NCBI GenBank assembly: GCA_024405155.1
Contig: JAKSPC010000011.1
Span: 1-51,241, forward strand
Source of the DNA: Lachnospiraceae bacterium
GTDB taxonomy: Bacteria > Bacillota > Clostridia > Lachnospirales > Lachnospiraceae
Direction of reading: 5' to 3'
DNA length: 51,241 nt
Both the position numbers and the translations under genes were made by a program. The notes beneath the pieces were generated by a model. That model had not been told where the DNA came from, searched no databases, and saw nothing but the letters and a program-made list of their open reading frames with translations. This document shows, piece after piece, positions 26,385 to 35,699 of the stretch (positions are counted from its first letter, which is position 1; each line of letters starts with the position of its first letter).

Positions 26385-26841
26385 TACCGGTCGAGGAAAG
26401 ATATGCATTTGTATATCTTGCCTCTCCGGTCACTTCCTCTCCGAAATAATGCAGAGGCGAAAACTCTTCCGCCGTCCTTCTGTCGGGGAATTCCACCTCA
26501 AACATGACAAGCGGCGCAAGATCATCCAGAAAGACGTCGATCTCCAGCGTCAGTCCGCCGGAAAGAGGCACTTTTGCTCTGTCTTTCCGGATCACTCTTC
26601 CTTCACATTTTTTTATGAGGGAATCATATGCCTCTTTCGTAAGCGGAAGGTCATACTCTTCCCGCTCCAGAAGTCCCTTTCCCTTATAGGTAAGATAATA
26701 CAGATCCCCGTCTTTTCTGACGCGGATCACCGGATCTGTGGAAAGGTATCCCTGTTCGATCCGTGTGACATCCTCTGCCCGGATAAGCTCCTGATAGGCA
26801 TTGCCGCGAGGCAGCCATTTTCTTTCGATTTCGATTCCCAT
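26362..26841 (-). CDS. CYTH-domain (triphosphate tunnel) protein
   Basis: Small CYTH protein, 159 residues, one domain. The N-terminus MGIEIERKW carries the E-x-E-x-K metal/triphosphate signature. Further tunnel residues are in VIRVRKDGDLYYLTYKGKG, LTLEIDVF and VMFEVEFPD. CYTH proteins hydrolyse inorganic triphosphate or thiamine triphosphate, or make cAMP; the small size fits a triphosphatase better than a class IV cyclase. AAGGAC lies just before the ATG and adjoins the T-run of the rpsA terminator, so it is expressed by read-through or from a promoter within rpsA. Confidence 0.85.
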   Translation of the reverse strand: MGIEIERKWLPRGNAYQELIRAEDVTRIEQGYLSTDPVIRVRKDGDLYYLTYKGKGLLEREEYDLPLTKEAYDSLIKKCEGRVIRKDRAKVPLSGGLTLEIDVFLDDLAPLVMFEVEFPDRRTAEEFSPLHYFGEEVTGEARYTNAYLSSTGIDVSEIL

Positions 26842-26846
26842 GTCCT

Positions 26847-26884
26847 TAAAAAAATAACGGGGCCGCCGCAGCTGCGGCAGCCCC
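26847..26884 (-). terminator. Rho-independent terminator after rpsA
   Basis: Minus strand GGGGCTGCCGCAG/CTGCGGCGGCCCC, a near-perfect 12-13-base GC stem, then GTTATTTTTTT. It lies 15 bases after the rpsA stop and ends five bases before the CYTH ATG. It marks the end of the long rpoD-containing unit. Confidence 0.92.
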
Positions 26885-26899
26885 TTTATAAGCGTTTAA

Positions 26900-28036
26900 T
26901 TACTTATCCTCTTCTTCCTCGGAATCGGTGTAAGCGTCAACAACGTCCTCTTCCACCTTCTTCTCTGCTCTTTCCTTCTTGGGCGGTGCGGTAAGTGCCT
27001 TTACGGAAAGGGAGATCTTCTTGTCGGCTGCATTGAGGTCGGTGACCTTAGCGGTTACCTCATCGCCTACCTTGAGAACATCTGAAGGCTTCTCGATCCT
27101 CTCGGGAGAGATCTGGGAAACATGCAGCAGAGCATCGATGCCGGGCTCAAGATTTACAAAAGCACCGAAATCTGCAAGGCGTGCCACCTTACCGGTAACC
27201 ACATTGCCTACTGCATACTTGGTAAGAGCCAGTACCCAGGGGTTCTCATCGGGGAACTTTCTGGTAAGAGCGATCTTGTTGTCCTTGATATCCTTGATCA
27301 TAACACGAAGGGTGTCGCCGGACTTGTATGCCTTCTTCGGGCTCTCAGGTCTTCCCCAGCCCATCTCGGAAATGTGAAGCAGACCGTCTGCTCCGCCAAG
27401 ATCTACGAATGCACCGAAATCGGTGATGTTCTTTACGATGCCTTCCACCACATCGCCCACAGCGATGCTTGCCAGAAGCGCTTCTCTTGCAGCTGCCTTC
27501 TTTTCGGATACAAGGCTCTTTCTGTCACCGATCACGCGGCGCTTTGCCGGATTGAATTCGGTGATGATGAACTCGATGGCCTGACCGACATACTTGGTAA
27601 GGTCTCTTTCAAAAGTATCGGATACCAGGCTTGCAGGTACGAATACACGCGCACCCTCGTAATCCACGGCAAGACCACCCTTTAATGCTTCCAGAACGGT
27701 GCCGAGTACAACAGCCCTGTTCTCAAATGCTTCTTTCACTTTTTCATTGTTGCGGTCATCCTGGATCTCCTTGCGGCTCAATACCACAAGACCTTCGCCG
27801 TCGTTCAGCTTCTTTACCTTTGCTTCCAGCTCATCGCCGGGCTTTACGGCTTCCGTAAGTACAACAGAAGGATCGGATGAAAAATCTGACTTGTTGATAA
27901 TACCGTCTGACTTGTAGCCGATATTAAGTGTCAGATAATCAGGCTTCACATCGATAACCTTACCGGTCACTACCTCTCCTGTACGTATTGTTTTGAAGGC
28001 TTCATTCAGCATCTCCTCAAAACTCTGTTCTGACAT
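26900..28036 (-). CDS. rpsA: 30S ribosomal protein S1 (four S1 domains)
   Basis: RNA-binding S1 protein, 378 residues from ATG 28036 (AGGAGG nine bases upstream). Four S1 domains: TGEVVTGKVIDVKPDYLTLNIGYK (about 20-90), VVLGTVLEALKGGLAVDYEG (about 100-165), VGDVVEGIVKNITDFGAFVD (about 190-260) and VGNVVTGKVARLADFGAFVN (about 275-345). An acidic tail ends DSEEEEDK. Shorter than the six-domain E. coli S1, as usual in Firmicutes. It overlaps ispH by 20 bases in another frame; in many Clostridia the two are fused. Whether it works on the ribosome or in RNA turnover is open. Confidence 0.94.
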   Translation of the reverse strand: MSEQSFEEMLNEAFKTIRTGEVVTGKVIDVKPDYLTLNIGYKSDGIINKSDFSSDPSVVLTEAVKPGDELEAKVKKLNDGEGLVVLSRKEIQDDRNNEKVKEAFENRAVVLGTVLEALKGGLAVDYEGARVFVPASLVSDTFERDLTKYVGQAIEFIITEFNPAKRRVIGDRKSLVSEKKAAAREALLASIAVGDVVEGIVKNITDFGAFVDLGGADGLLHISEMGWGRPESPKKAYKSGDTLRVMIKDIKDNKIALTRKFPDENPWVLALTKYAVGNVVTGKVARLADFGAFVNLEPGIDALLHVSQISPERIEKPSDVLKVGDEVTAKVTDLNAADKKISLSVKALTAPPKKERAEKKVEEDVVDAYTDSEEEEDK

Positions 28037-28916
28037 AATTAAGAACCTCCTCAATAATGTTTTTTGGGGTCGACGCCCCTGCAGTAATACCTACGCAACG
28101 CACAGAATCCTTAATAGTTACCTTTTTAAGATCATCCAAACACTGAATAAAATACGTCGCTTCGCACAAAGAATCGCAGATACCAAAAAGCTTGGCAGTA
28201 TTGGAAGAGTTTCTGCCGCCGATGACGATCATGGCGTCACACTCCGCGCTTAGAGCCGCTGCTTCCATCTGCCTTCTCTGTGTAGCGTTGCAAATAGTAT
28301 TCACAACAAGCGTATGATACAACTTTTTTTTGAAAATATCAACAATATCTTCAAATTTCGTGAGATTAAACGTGGTCTGTGACACGATGCATACGGTTTT
28401 CCCCGAAAATCGTTCCAATGTCGGCGGATCTTCCAGTAATTTTTCCGCCTCCGCTCTGTCATCGATCACCATAGCATCGTTTCCGATACAGCCCAGTATC
28501 CCTCTTACCTCCGGATGATCGGGACTTCCCGTTACCACGATCAGTTCCCCTTTCGCATGATGCTCCCGTACGATGTCGTGGATACGGGATACGTGGGGAC
28601 AGGTCGCGTCGATCACGCGGGCACCGGATGCGGAAAGCAGTTTTCGCTCTTCATCTCCCGTTCCGTGAGCACGGATGACCACGGTCTTTCCGGAAAGCCG
28701 GCCGCTTTCTGCCAGTTCCTTAAGAGCACTTGTGTCACTGATCACTTTTACACCGTGAGAAACAAGATCATTCACGACCATGTCGTTATGGACGATGGGG
28801 CCCAGCGTATAAACGCCGTCAGACTGACCGCGTTCTTCGATCTCGTGATATACCATGTTTACGGCCCGTTCCACGCCGTAACAGAATCCGGCGGTGGCAG
28901 CCAGTTTCACCTTCAA
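28017..28916 (-). CDS. ispH: 4-hydroxy-3-methylbut-2-enyl diphosphate reductase
   Basis: Last step of the MEP isoprenoid pathway, giving IPP and DMAPP; a [4Fe-4S] enzyme. 299 residues with cluster ligands Cys12 (GFCYGVERAV), Cys106 (DATCPHV) and Cys209 (NTICNATQ). LGPIVHND and RAHG are also diagnostic. It overlaps cmk by four bases and rpsA by 20. It implies the MEP route rather than mevalonate. Confidence 0.97.
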   Translation of the reverse strand: MKVKLAATAGFCYGVERAVNMVYHEIEERGQSDGVYTLGPIVHNDMVVNDLVSHGVKVISDTSALKELAESGRLSGKTVVIRAHGTGDEERKLLSASGARVIDATCPHVSRIHDIVREHHAKGELIVVTGSPDHPEVRGILGCIGNDAMVIDDRAEAEKLLEDPPTLERFSGKTVCIVSQTTFNLTKFEDIVDIFKKKLYHTLVVNTICNATQRRQMEAAALSAECDAMIVIGGRNSSNTAKLFGICDSLCEATYFIQCLDDLKKVTIKDSVRCVGITAGASTPKNIIEEVLNYVRTEF

Positions 28917-29596
28917 CGGATCTTCTCCTTCAAATGAGACAGGATCATACGGATCTCCTCTTCCATGGAAAGATCCGAAGAATCCACAATAACGGCATCA
29001 TCGGCAGGCTTTAAAGGTGCGATCTCTCTGTGAGAATCCTGATAATCCCTTTCCTCGATCTCTTTCTGGATGGAGGAAAGCGTTTCGTCTCCCAGAATGC
29101 CGGACTCCTTCAGCTGGTCATATCTTCTTTTTGCTCTCACGTACGCGCTTGCGGTCAGGAACAGTTTGAGCGTTGCCTGTGGAAGCACCACCGTGCCGAT
29201 ATCCCTTCCGTCCATGATCACATCATATTTTTCTGCCAGTTCTCTCTGCAGATCCAGAAGCTTCTCTCTGACACAGGGAATTGCCGATGTGACGGAAGCC
29301 ATCCGGGAGATCTCCTGGGTACGGAGCCTTCCGGTCACGTCAGTTCCGTTTACCAGAACGTGCTGCGTACCGTCCTCATAACGGATCTCCACGCGGATGT
29401 CACGGATAAGATCCGCTATTCTTTTTTCCTGCAGATCATCCGGGCTTATGCCGCAGTCGGAAAGGAAAACGGCAATGGCACGGTAAAGAGCTCCGGTATC
29501 CACATAGACATATTTCAGTTCTTCGGCAAGCATCTTTGCTATGGTAGACTTTCCCACGCCTGCGGGACCGTCGATGGCGATGCTGATCTTATTCAT
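28913..29596 (-). CDS. cmk: Cytidylate kinase
   Basis: Phosphorylates CMP/dCMP. 227 residues from ATG 29596, chosen for GGAGGAGG upstream and the canonical MNKISIAIDGPAGVGKSTIAK start with its P-loop. DGRDIGTVVLPQA is the CMP-binding signature, and the lid contains RAKRRYDQL. It overlaps the flavoprotein gene by four bases (ATGA) and ispH by four. Confidence 0.97.
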   Translation of the reverse strand: MNKISIAIDGPAGVGKSTIAKMLAEELKYVYVDTGALYRAIAVFLSDCGISPDDLQEKRIADLIRDIRVEIRYEDGTQHVLVNGTDVTGRLRTQEISRMASVTSAIPCVREKLLDLQRELAEKYDVIMDGRDIGTVVLPQATLKLFLTASAYVRAKRRYDQLKESGILGDETLSSIQKEIEERDYQDSHREIAPLKPADDAVIVDSSDLSMEEEIRMILSHLKEKIR

Positions 29597-30861
29597 TGAT
29601 CTTCCTCCTCCCAAACACTTTTTCCTGCCGCATGGCCCATGGAAAAGGCACACTGCAGATTGAACCCTCCGGTGAACGCATCCACGTCCACCACTTCTCC
29701 GGCAAAATACAGTCCTCTGATCTTTTTGACCTCCATGGTCCGGGGATCCAGTTCCTTCACGTCGACGCCGCCTTTCGTGACGACAGCTTCTTCAAACCCT
29801 CCGGCAGAAACAGCCGTCAGATCAAAATGTTTGATCACGCGGATAAGTTCCTGTCTCTCCGGTCTGGTGACAGATCTTGCTTTCTCCGCGGGATCGATCC
29901 CCGCTTTTTTGAGCACTGCCTCCCGGATACCGCCGATCAGAAGGCCGGCCAGGGCGTTCCCCATATCCATGTTGGCGCGTTCGGAAAGATCCCGCAGGAT
30001 CCTCTTGTCCAGCATCTCATCCGTAAGACCCGGTTTCAGATCAACGGAAAAGAGATATGGCGTCTCCGGGGAGATCATGCCGGAAAGGATCGCCGATGCC
30101 GTAAGCACCAGAGGTCCGCTGATACCCTTATGAGTGAACAGAAGTTCTCCCACGCCTGTATACAGCGCTTTCCCGGCCGGTCTTCCGTCAGTCATCCGAA
30201 AGACGGAAAGCCCCGTGTTCACAAGGCTCACGCCCGCCAGATCCGCGCACAGTCCGTCGGAAGCAACGATACTTACCAGTGACGGGCTCTGCGGTCTCAC
30301 TGCAAGGCCCAGTTCCTCGGCAAACCGGTAACCGTCCCCCGTAGATCCTGTCGTCGGATATGACCTGCCGCCGGTACAGACGATCACACGGTCACAGAGA
30401 AGTTCCTCTTTTTTGCCGGAGCCGCTTACTTTCAGTAAAAACCGCTCTCCTTTTTTTTCTATGGAATTGACTTCCGCGTGCAGTCTGATCCTGACGCCTG
30501 CTTTCTCCAGGGCACGGCACAGCGCTTTGGTAATGTCGGACGCATGATCCGATACCGGAAAGACGCGGTTCCCCCGTTCCACCTTCAGCTTTACACCGTT
30601 TTCTTCGATCATATGCATCGTATCTTCCGGTCCGAAGGAATGCAGGGAGGAATACATGAACCGTGGATTCCTGACGATATTTGCGATAAAAGTATCAAAA
30701 TCACAGGAGTTGGTCACATTGCAGCGGCCTTTTCCTGTGATGTAGATCTTCTTTCCCAGTTTTTCGTTTTTTTCAAGAAGCGTTACCTGTGACCCGGCAC
30801 GGGCAGCAGCCGCAGCTGCCGTCATTCCGGCGGCTCCGCCTCCGATCACGACTGTAAGCAT
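29593..30861 (-). CDS. NAD(P)/FAD-dependent oxidoreductase, HI0933/YhiN/BaiN family
   Basis: Flavoprotein of about 422 residues from ATG 30861. The N-terminal FAD fold begins TVVIGGGAAGMTAAAAAARAG; the family signature GKGRCNVTNSC follows, with the C-terminal FAD-binding VDAFTGGFNLQCAFSMGHAAG. The family includes BaiN, proposed to reduce bile acid intermediates, but most members are uncharacterised, so the substrate is unknown. The start is a little uncertain: GGAG lies 11 bases upstream within the palindrome GGAGCATGCTCC, and a longer reading would begin inside galE. It overlaps galE by 16 bases and cmk by four. Confidence 0.88.
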   Translation of the reverse strand: MLTVVIGGGAAGMTAAAAAARAGSQVTLLEKNEKLGKKIYITGKGRCNVTNSCDFDTFIANIVRNPRFMYSSLHSFGPEDTMHMIEENGVKLKVERGNRVFPVSDHASDITKALCRALEKAGVRIRLHAEVNSIEKKGERFLLKVSGSGKKEELLCDRVIVCTGGRSYPTTGSTGDGYRFAEELGLAVRPQSPSLVSIVASDGLCADLAGVSLVNTGLSVFRMTDGRPAGKALYTGVGELLFTHKGISGPLVLTASAILSGMISPETPYLFSVDLKPGLTDEMLDKRILRDLSERANMDMGNALAGLLIGGIREAVLKKAGIDPAEKARSVTRPERQELIRVIKHFDLTAVSAGGFEEAVVTKGGVDVKELDPRTMEVKKIRGLYFAGEVVDVDAFTGGFNLQCAFSMGHAAGKSVWEEEDQ

Positions 30862-31895
30862 ATGGGAGCATGCTCCGTTTCCCCGTACCCTTTCGGGTTC
30901 CGGCTCTGCCAGCGATAGGAATCCGCACACATGTCCTCAATGGTCTTTTCCGCTTTCCAGCCCATTTCTTCAAAGGCCTTCCGGGGATCGCAGTAATTGA
31001 CGGCGATATCGCCTGCTCTGCGGGGGTCCACCACATAGGGGATCTTTTTCCCGCATGCCTTTTCATAGGCATGCAGCACTTCCAGAACGGAATATCCGGT
31101 CCCTGTTCCCAGATTGTAAATATGAAGTCCGGGAGCCTTCTCCATATGTCTGAGGGCGCTCACGTGTCCTTTTGCCAGATCCACCACATGAATGTAATCG
31201 CGGACACCGGTCCCGTCGGCCGTGTCATAATCGTTTCCGAAAACGTGAAGCACTTCCCGTCTTCCCACAGCCACCTGGGCAATATAGGGCACAAGATTGT
31301 TGGGGATCCCCTGGGGATCTTCTCCGATCCTGCCGCTTTCGTGCGCACCGATGGGATTGAAATATCTGAGAAGTACCACATTCAGATCCTTATCGGCGTT
31401 TGCCTGATCCATAAGGATCTGCTCGATCATGCTTTTGGTCTGACCGTAGGGATTGGTGATCTCGCCCTTGGGGCTTTCCTCCGTTACGGGTACCTTCTCG
31501 GGATCTCCGTATACGGTTGCCGAAGAGGAAAAAATAATATTGTGACAGTCGTGTTTTCTCATGACGTCACAAACGTTCATCAGAGAAACCAGGTTGTTGT
31601 AATAATACTCCAGCGGTTTCGCAACGGATTCTCCCACTGCTTTATAGCCAGCAAACATGATCACGGCTTCGGGGCGCTCCGCGGCAAAGATCGCAGAAAG
31701 ATCCTCCTTATTCAGGAGGTCCTTCTGATAAAATCCAATTTTTTTTGCGGTGATCTCTTCCACCCTCTTTACGGCTTCGTAAGAGGAATTGTAAAGATTA
31801 TCCACACATACCACCTCATAGCCTTCCGAAAGAAGCTCTGTCATGGTATGACTGCCGATATAACCTGCACCGCCTGCTACGAGTATCTTTTTCAT
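30846..31895 (-). CDS. galE: UDP-glucose 4-epimerase
   Basis: Interconverts UDP-glucose and UDP-galactose using bound NAD. 349 residues from ATG 31895 (AAAGGA upstream). Short-chain dehydrogenase fold with LVAGGAGYIGSHTMTELL (NAD loop), SSSATVYGDPEKVP (catalytic Ser/Thr), NPYGQTKSMIEQIL with the Tyr-x3-Lys pair, and LRYFNPIGAHESG. The stop overlaps the flavoprotein start. It supplies sugar donors for cell-surface glycans or galactose use. Confidence 0.96.
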   Translation of the reverse strand: MKKILVAGGAGYIGSHTMTELLSEGYEVVCVDNLYNSSYEAVKRVEEITAKKIGFYQKDLLNKEDLSAIFAAERPEAVIMFAGYKAVGESVAKPLEYYYNNLVSLMNVCDVMRKHDCHNIIFSSSATVYGDPEKVPVTEESPKGEITNPYGQTKSMIEQILMDQANADKDLNVVLLRYFNPIGAHESGRIGEDPQGIPNNLVPYIAQVAVGRREVLHVFGNDYDTADGTGVRDYIHVVDLAKGHVSALRHMEKAPGLHIYNLGTGTGYSVLEVLHAYEKACGKKIPYVVDPRRAGDIAVNYCDPRKAFEEMGWKAEKTIEDMCADSYRWQSRNPKGYGETEHAPICLQS

Positions 31896-31905
31896 CGTCT
31901 GTCCT

Positions 31906-32772
31906 TTATTTTGAGACTTTGTCCATGGATGCGATCTTCTCATATGCCTCGTCAAGGTAGGGAAGATCCGGCTCATCGATCATGCCGGAATCCATGAGAG
32001 AAGCGATCTTCGGATCTATGGGCATCTTGGCAAGAACATCCAGGTCGAATTTCTTTGCCACGTCATCGATCTTGCTGGGTCCGAAAAGGAAAGTCTTCTT
32101 ATGGCATTCCGGGCATTCGAAATAAGAAAGATTCTCAATAAGTCCCACGATGGGAAGCTGCATCTTCTTTGCCATGTTGACAGCCTTCTCAACGATCATA
32201 GTCACCAGCTCCTGAGGGCTCGTCACAACAATGATCCCGTCCACGGGAAGAGACTGGAATACGGTAAGCGGCACGTCGCCCGTTCCCGGAGGCATGTCCA
32301 CGAACATATAGTCCACATCCTGCCACAGCGTTTCCTCGTAGAACTGCTTCACGGCAGTGGCAATGAGAGAGCCTCTCCAGATGATGGGATCGGTGGCACT
32401 GTCCAAAAGAAGGTTGGCGGACATTACCTGGATGCCGTTCTTGTTTTCTGCAGGGAACATGACCGTCCCGTCGGAATTGGCACAAATACGCTCACCTTCC
32501 AGACCGAATGCCTGAGGGATCGAAGGTCCGGTAATGTCTGCGTCCAGAATGGCGACCCTCTTGCCTTTCTGCATAAACTTTGCCGCCAGCAGAGAGGTGA
32601 CCATGGTCTTGCCAACGCCGCCCTTGCCGCTCATTACGGCATAGACGTGCTTTACGGAAGCGCCTTCACAAAGGTGAGCGGAAAGATCTACGGCTTCTCC
32701 GCCGCGTGAAGAACATTCTGCGGTACAGGTGCTGCAGTTGTGGGTGCAGCCTTCTACATTTTCATTCGCCAT
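31906..32772 (-). CDS. mrp: Mrp/NBP35-type iron-sulfur carrier ATPase
   Basis: P-loop ATPase of the ApbC/Mrp class, thought to carry or insert Fe-S clusters. 288 residues. The deviant Walker A is MSGKGGVGKTMVTSLLA, then LDADITGPSIPQAFG and DYMFVDMPPGTGDVPLT. The cluster-bridging CxxC is in FECPECHKK. Unusually, the N-terminus adds a Cys-rich stretch, CTHNCSTCTAEC (residues 9-20), like a ferredoxin-type ligand set seen in NBP35. The neighbours ispH and queH are Fe-S enzymes and plausible clients; that link is inference. Confidence 0.93.
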   Translation of the reverse strand: MANENVEGCTHNCSTCTAECSSRGGEAVDLSAHLCEGASVKHVYAVMSGKGGVGKTMVTSLLAAKFMQKGKRVAILDADITGPSIPQAFGLEGERICANSDGTVMFPAENKNGIQVMSANLLLDSATDPIIWRGSLIATAVKQFYEETLWQDVDYMFVDMPPGTGDVPLTVFQSLPVDGIIVVTSPQELVTMIVEKAVNMAKKMQLPIVGLIENLSYFECPECHKKTFLFGPSKIDDVAKKFDLDVLAKMPIDPKIASLMDSGMIDEPDLPYLDEAYEKIASMDKVSK

Positions 32773-33385
32773 TTGTATTACTCCTTTTTGAGAATCTGCA
32801 TCCGCAGTAATCCTGCCGGTACAGATCGTGTTCTTTTGAAAGTTCTATGCTTCTTTTATACCCGTCGGCCTTCTTGAAGTCAGAGACCAGATAGGAAAGG
32901 CCTGTTTCCTTTGCGATCCTTTCCCCGATCTCATTGATCGCCCGCGCCGGTTTCAAAGGACTCAGCGTCAACGTGGTGGCAAAGAAATCGAAGGATCCGT
33001 CCATCTGTTCCGCTGTCTTTCGAAGACGCAGCTCATAGCACTTTAAGCATCTCCTGCCCCGCTCCGGTTCCTCTTCCAGTCCCTTTGCGATATTTTCGAA
33101 TTCATCATGGTCCCAGTCGGCTGTGATCACGCGGACCGATCCGTCCGGAAACATTTCTTCCATCAGCCGTTTCAGTTCCCCGGCCCGTTTTTCATATTCT
33201 TCGGCAGTGTCGATATTCGGATTATAAAAGAATACGGTCAGGCTGCAGTTTTTCGCCAGATACTCCAGACAGGAGGAGGCACAGGGCGCGCAGCACGCAT
33301 GCAGCAGCACTCCCGGTCTGCGGCCTTCTGTCTGTGCTCTAACGAGCACTGCATCCATTTCCTTTTTAAAATTCCTGTTCGTCAT
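32762..33385 (-). CDS. queH: Epoxyqueuosine reductase QueH
   Basis: Last step of queuosine synthesis in many Firmicutes, a replacement for QueG. 207 residues. Family Cys motifs: LLHACCAPCASSCL, GRRCLKCYELRL and YRQDYCGCRFSK, which bind a 4Fe-4S cluster and an extra iron. FFATTLTLSPLK is also typical. The ATG shares one base with the rpoD stop (TAATG) and the gene overlaps mrp by 11 bases. The other que/tgt genes are not in the window. Confidence 0.94.
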   Translation of the reverse strand: MTNRNFKKEMDAVLVRAQTEGRRPGVLLHACCAPCASSCLEYLAKNCSLTVFFYNPNIDTAEEYEKRAGELKRLMEEMFPDGSVRVITADWDHDEFENIAKGLEEEPERGRRCLKCYELRLRKTAEQMDGSFDFFATTLTLSPLKPARAINEIGERIAKETGLSYLVSDFKKADGYKRSIELSKEHDLYRQDYCGCRFSKRSNTNGE

Positions 33386-34581
33386 TACAGGAAATCTTTG
33401 ATCTTTTTGGAACGTACGGGATTTCTGAGTTTCCTCAGTGCCTTTGCCTCTATCTGACGGATACGCTCTCTCGTTACGTTGAATTCCTTTCCCACTTCTT
33501 CCAGTGTTCTGGGATGGCCGTCCTCAAGACCGAACCTAAGGCTGATCACCTGACGCTCTCTTTCCTTCAGGTCGCCCAGCAGATCGTCGATATGCTCTCT
33601 GAGCATTACTGACTCCACGTTCTGCTCCGGAGTAAGCACATTGGTATCTGCCACGAAATCGCCAAGGTTGGAATCATCTTCCTCACCGATGGGGGTCTCA
33701 AGGGATGCCGGTTCACGGGCGATCTGCATGATCTCCATTACTTTTTCTTCCGTAAGACCCAATGCCTTGGCGAGTTCGGGGATGCTGGGCTCGTATCCCA
33801 GTTCCAGAGTAAGCTTTCTCTGCATCTTTGACATCTTGTTGATGGTCTCCACCATATGCACGGGTACTCTGATGGTCCTCGCCTGATCAGCCAGTGCACG
33901 GGTCACAGACTGTCTTATCCACCATGTGGCGTATGTGCTCAGTTTATAGCCTTTTGTATAATCGAATTTCTCAACGCCTTTGATGAGGCCCAGATTTCCT
34001 TCCTGTACCAGATCCAGAAAACTCATGCCGCGGCCGGTGTATCTCTTGGCAATGCTGACTACCAGACGAAGGTTCGCTTCGATCAGCCTCTTCTTTGCCT
34101 GTTCGTCACCGGCTGCCTTTTTCTTGGCAAGCTCCAGTTCCTCGTCCGCGGAAAGAAGCGGCACCGTGCCGATCTCCTTCAGATACATTCTGACAGGATC
34201 ATCCGTGCCCACGCCTTCCAGAAGGTTAACTGCATCCAGATCGATGTCCTCTTCCGCATCCTTTTCGTCGAAATCTCCGCCGAAATCGTCATCCAGGCTG
34301 TCCATCAGAAGTCCGTCGATGGAATCCAGCTTGTCCAGATTCATGTTTTTCAGTTCCTGTTCTGAAACATCGATATCCGCGTCTCTGGAAAGATCCGTCG
34401 TAACGTCGATCCCCTTCTGCTCCAGAAGAGCATAAATATTCTCCATCTGCGCAGGAGTAAGTTCTTCGTCCTTGAAATAATCGTTGATCTCATCGTAGGT
34501 GATGGAGTTGCTGTCTCTGCCCTTCACCATTTCGGTAAGATGTTCGATCTTTTCTGTAAATTCATTCTTATCACTGTTCAT
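33385..34581 (-). CDS. rpoD: Housekeeping RNA polymerase sigma factor (RpoD/SigA)
   Basis: Primary sigma factor, 398 residues. Region 1.1 is short and acidic. Region 1.2 reads [20 protein letters not shown]. Regions 2.1-2.4 include [57 protein letters not shown] in full (-10 recognition and melting). Region 3 and region 4 follow, the latter with [27 protein letters not shown] (-35 recognition). dnaG, its usual neighbour, is absent from upstream; a 101-residue membrane protein is there instead. Confidence 0.97.
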   Translation of the reverse strand: MNSDKNEFTEKIEHLTEMVKGRDSNSITYDEINDYFKDEELTPAQMENIYALLEQKGIDVTTDLSRDADIDVSEQELKNMNLDKLDSIDGLLMDSLDDDFGGDFDEKDAEEDIDLDAVNLLEGVGTDDPVRMYLKEIGTVPLLSADEELELAKKKAAGDEQAKKRLIEANLRLVVSIAKRYTGRGMSFLDLVQEGNLGLIKGVEKFDYTKGYKLSTYATWWIRQSVTRALADQARTIRVPVHMVETINKMSKMQRKLTLELGYEPSIPELAKALGLTEEKVMEIMQIAREPASLETPIGEEDDSNLGDFVADTNVLTPEQNVESVMLREHIDDLLGDLKERERQVISLRFGLEDGHPRTLEEVGKEFNVTRERIRQIEAKALRKLRNPVRSKKIKDFL

Positions 34582-34599
34582 GAGTCAGATCCCCTTTCT

Positions 34600-34905
34600 T
34601 TATGGGTTTCCCCAAATTGAGACGGCTGATATCACCGCCAGACCAAGAGCCAGAATGCCGATGATCAGATAAACGATCCCTCCCGAATGCTTTTTTCTGT
34701 TGATCCTGGCACTGGAAGATACGAACCACGCCGTAACGAAATAAATAATTGCCGCGAACAGAAATATCACCGGAAAGAGTTTTTTGTATTTGCCCGGATC
34801 GAAGATGGCCAGTGCCGCCAGCACAACAATGGCGCCGCCGAACAGCACGTGTACAAGATCCGTGATGGATCCCGCCTTTCTCTGTGAAAACTTCAGATCA
34901 GCCAT
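34600..34905 (-). CDS. Small three-helix membrane protein
   Basis: Function not recognised. 101 residues from ATG 34905 (GGAGGAGG just upstream). Three hydrophobic segments: ITDLVHVLFGGAIVVLAALAIF (about 14-35), LFPVIFLFAAIIYFVTAWFV (about 42-61) and GGIVYLIIGILALGLAVISAV (about 74-94). The loop between the last two is very basic (SSSARINRKKHSGG). It lies between an RNA methyltransferase gene (8-base overlap) and rpoD (18-base gap). No function can be assigned from context. Confidence 0.8.
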   Translation of the reverse strand: MADLKFSQRKAGSITDLVHVLFGGAIVVLAALAIFDPGKYKKLFPVIFLFAAIIYFVTAWFVSSSARINRKKHSGGIVYLIIGILALGLAVISAVSIWGNP

Positions 34906-35698
34906 GCCTCCTCCTTTCTCCGGATGCTTCAAACATGAGTATCGTTGCAGCCATGGCCGCATTCAGACTTTCCACTTTTCCGCACATGGGAATGATGACC
35001 CGTTCTGTAGAAAGTTCCTTTATTTCCCCGGACAGTCCTTTTGACTCATTGCCGATAAGGATCGCCGTCGGTTTCCTGTAATCGACCTCACGGTAGCTCT
35101 TTGCTGCCGAAAGATCTGTTGCCACCACATTCACCGGACCATTCCCGTAAACGCCGGAAGCCATATCCTTTACCGCCCTCGGAAGATCGGAGACCACGGT
35201 GAACGGTACGCGGAAAATGGATCCCATGGTGCTTCTGACCACTTTCGGTGAATACGGATCCACTGTCATGTCGTTTAGAAGGATCCCGGTTGCTCCGGCC
35301 GCTTCCGCAGCTCTTATCATGGTTCCGAGATTCCCCGGGTCCTGGATCGTTTCCGTGATCAGAATGAGCGGTTCCTCTTCCGTTTCCAGAAGTTCTTTCA
35401 CGGTCTTTGCCCGCTTCTGTCTCACAACGGCGAGGATCCCCTGGGGCGTCACCGTATCCGACATCTTCTGCATGTCCTGTGTGGTCACCGTTTCAAACGA
35501 ATGCTCCCGCAGGATCCTTTCACAGATGTTTACGTGAGGCGATGCCAGGAATTCTTCCGTCACGTAGATCTCCTCCGCAAGCGCGGAAGGGATCTCGCCG
35601 CACATTTTCGGTCCGTCCACTACGAACAGGCCCGACTCCTTCCGGACTCTGCTCTTTTCGCTAAGTTCGCGGATAAATTTCTTTTTCCTGTTTTCCAT
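34898..35698 (-). CDS. TrmH/SpoU-family RNA 2'-O-methyltransferase
   Basis: SPOUT methyltransferase of 266 residues. The N-terminal substrate-binding domain (about 1-100) has GLFVVDGPKMCGEI. The SPOUT knot has motif 1 QDPGNLGTMIRAAEAAG, motif 2 AILIGNESKGLS and motif 3 IPMCGKVESLNAAMAATIL, where SAM binds in the trefoil. It most resembles rRNA ribose methyltransferases, but the target nucleotide cannot be told. It starts one base after the typA stop. Confidence 0.92.
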   Translation of the reverse strand: MENRKKKFIRELSEKSRVRKESGLFVVDGPKMCGEIPSALAEEIYVTEEFLASPHVNICERILREHSFETVTTQDMQKMSDTVTPQGILAVVRQKRAKTVKELLETEEEPLILITETIQDPGNLGTMIRAAEAAGATGILLNDMTVDPYSPKVVRSTMGSIFRVPFTVVSDLPRAVKDMASGVYGNGPVNVVATDLSAAKSYREVDYRKPTAILIGNESKGLSGEIKELSTERVIIPMCGKVESLNAAMAATILMFEASGERRRHG

Positions 35699-35699
35699 C

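Noticed and set aside
30870-31997. 375-residue plus-strand frame opposite galE
   Set aside because: Antisense shadow; galE on minus is complete with its NAD motif and Tyr-x3-Lys.
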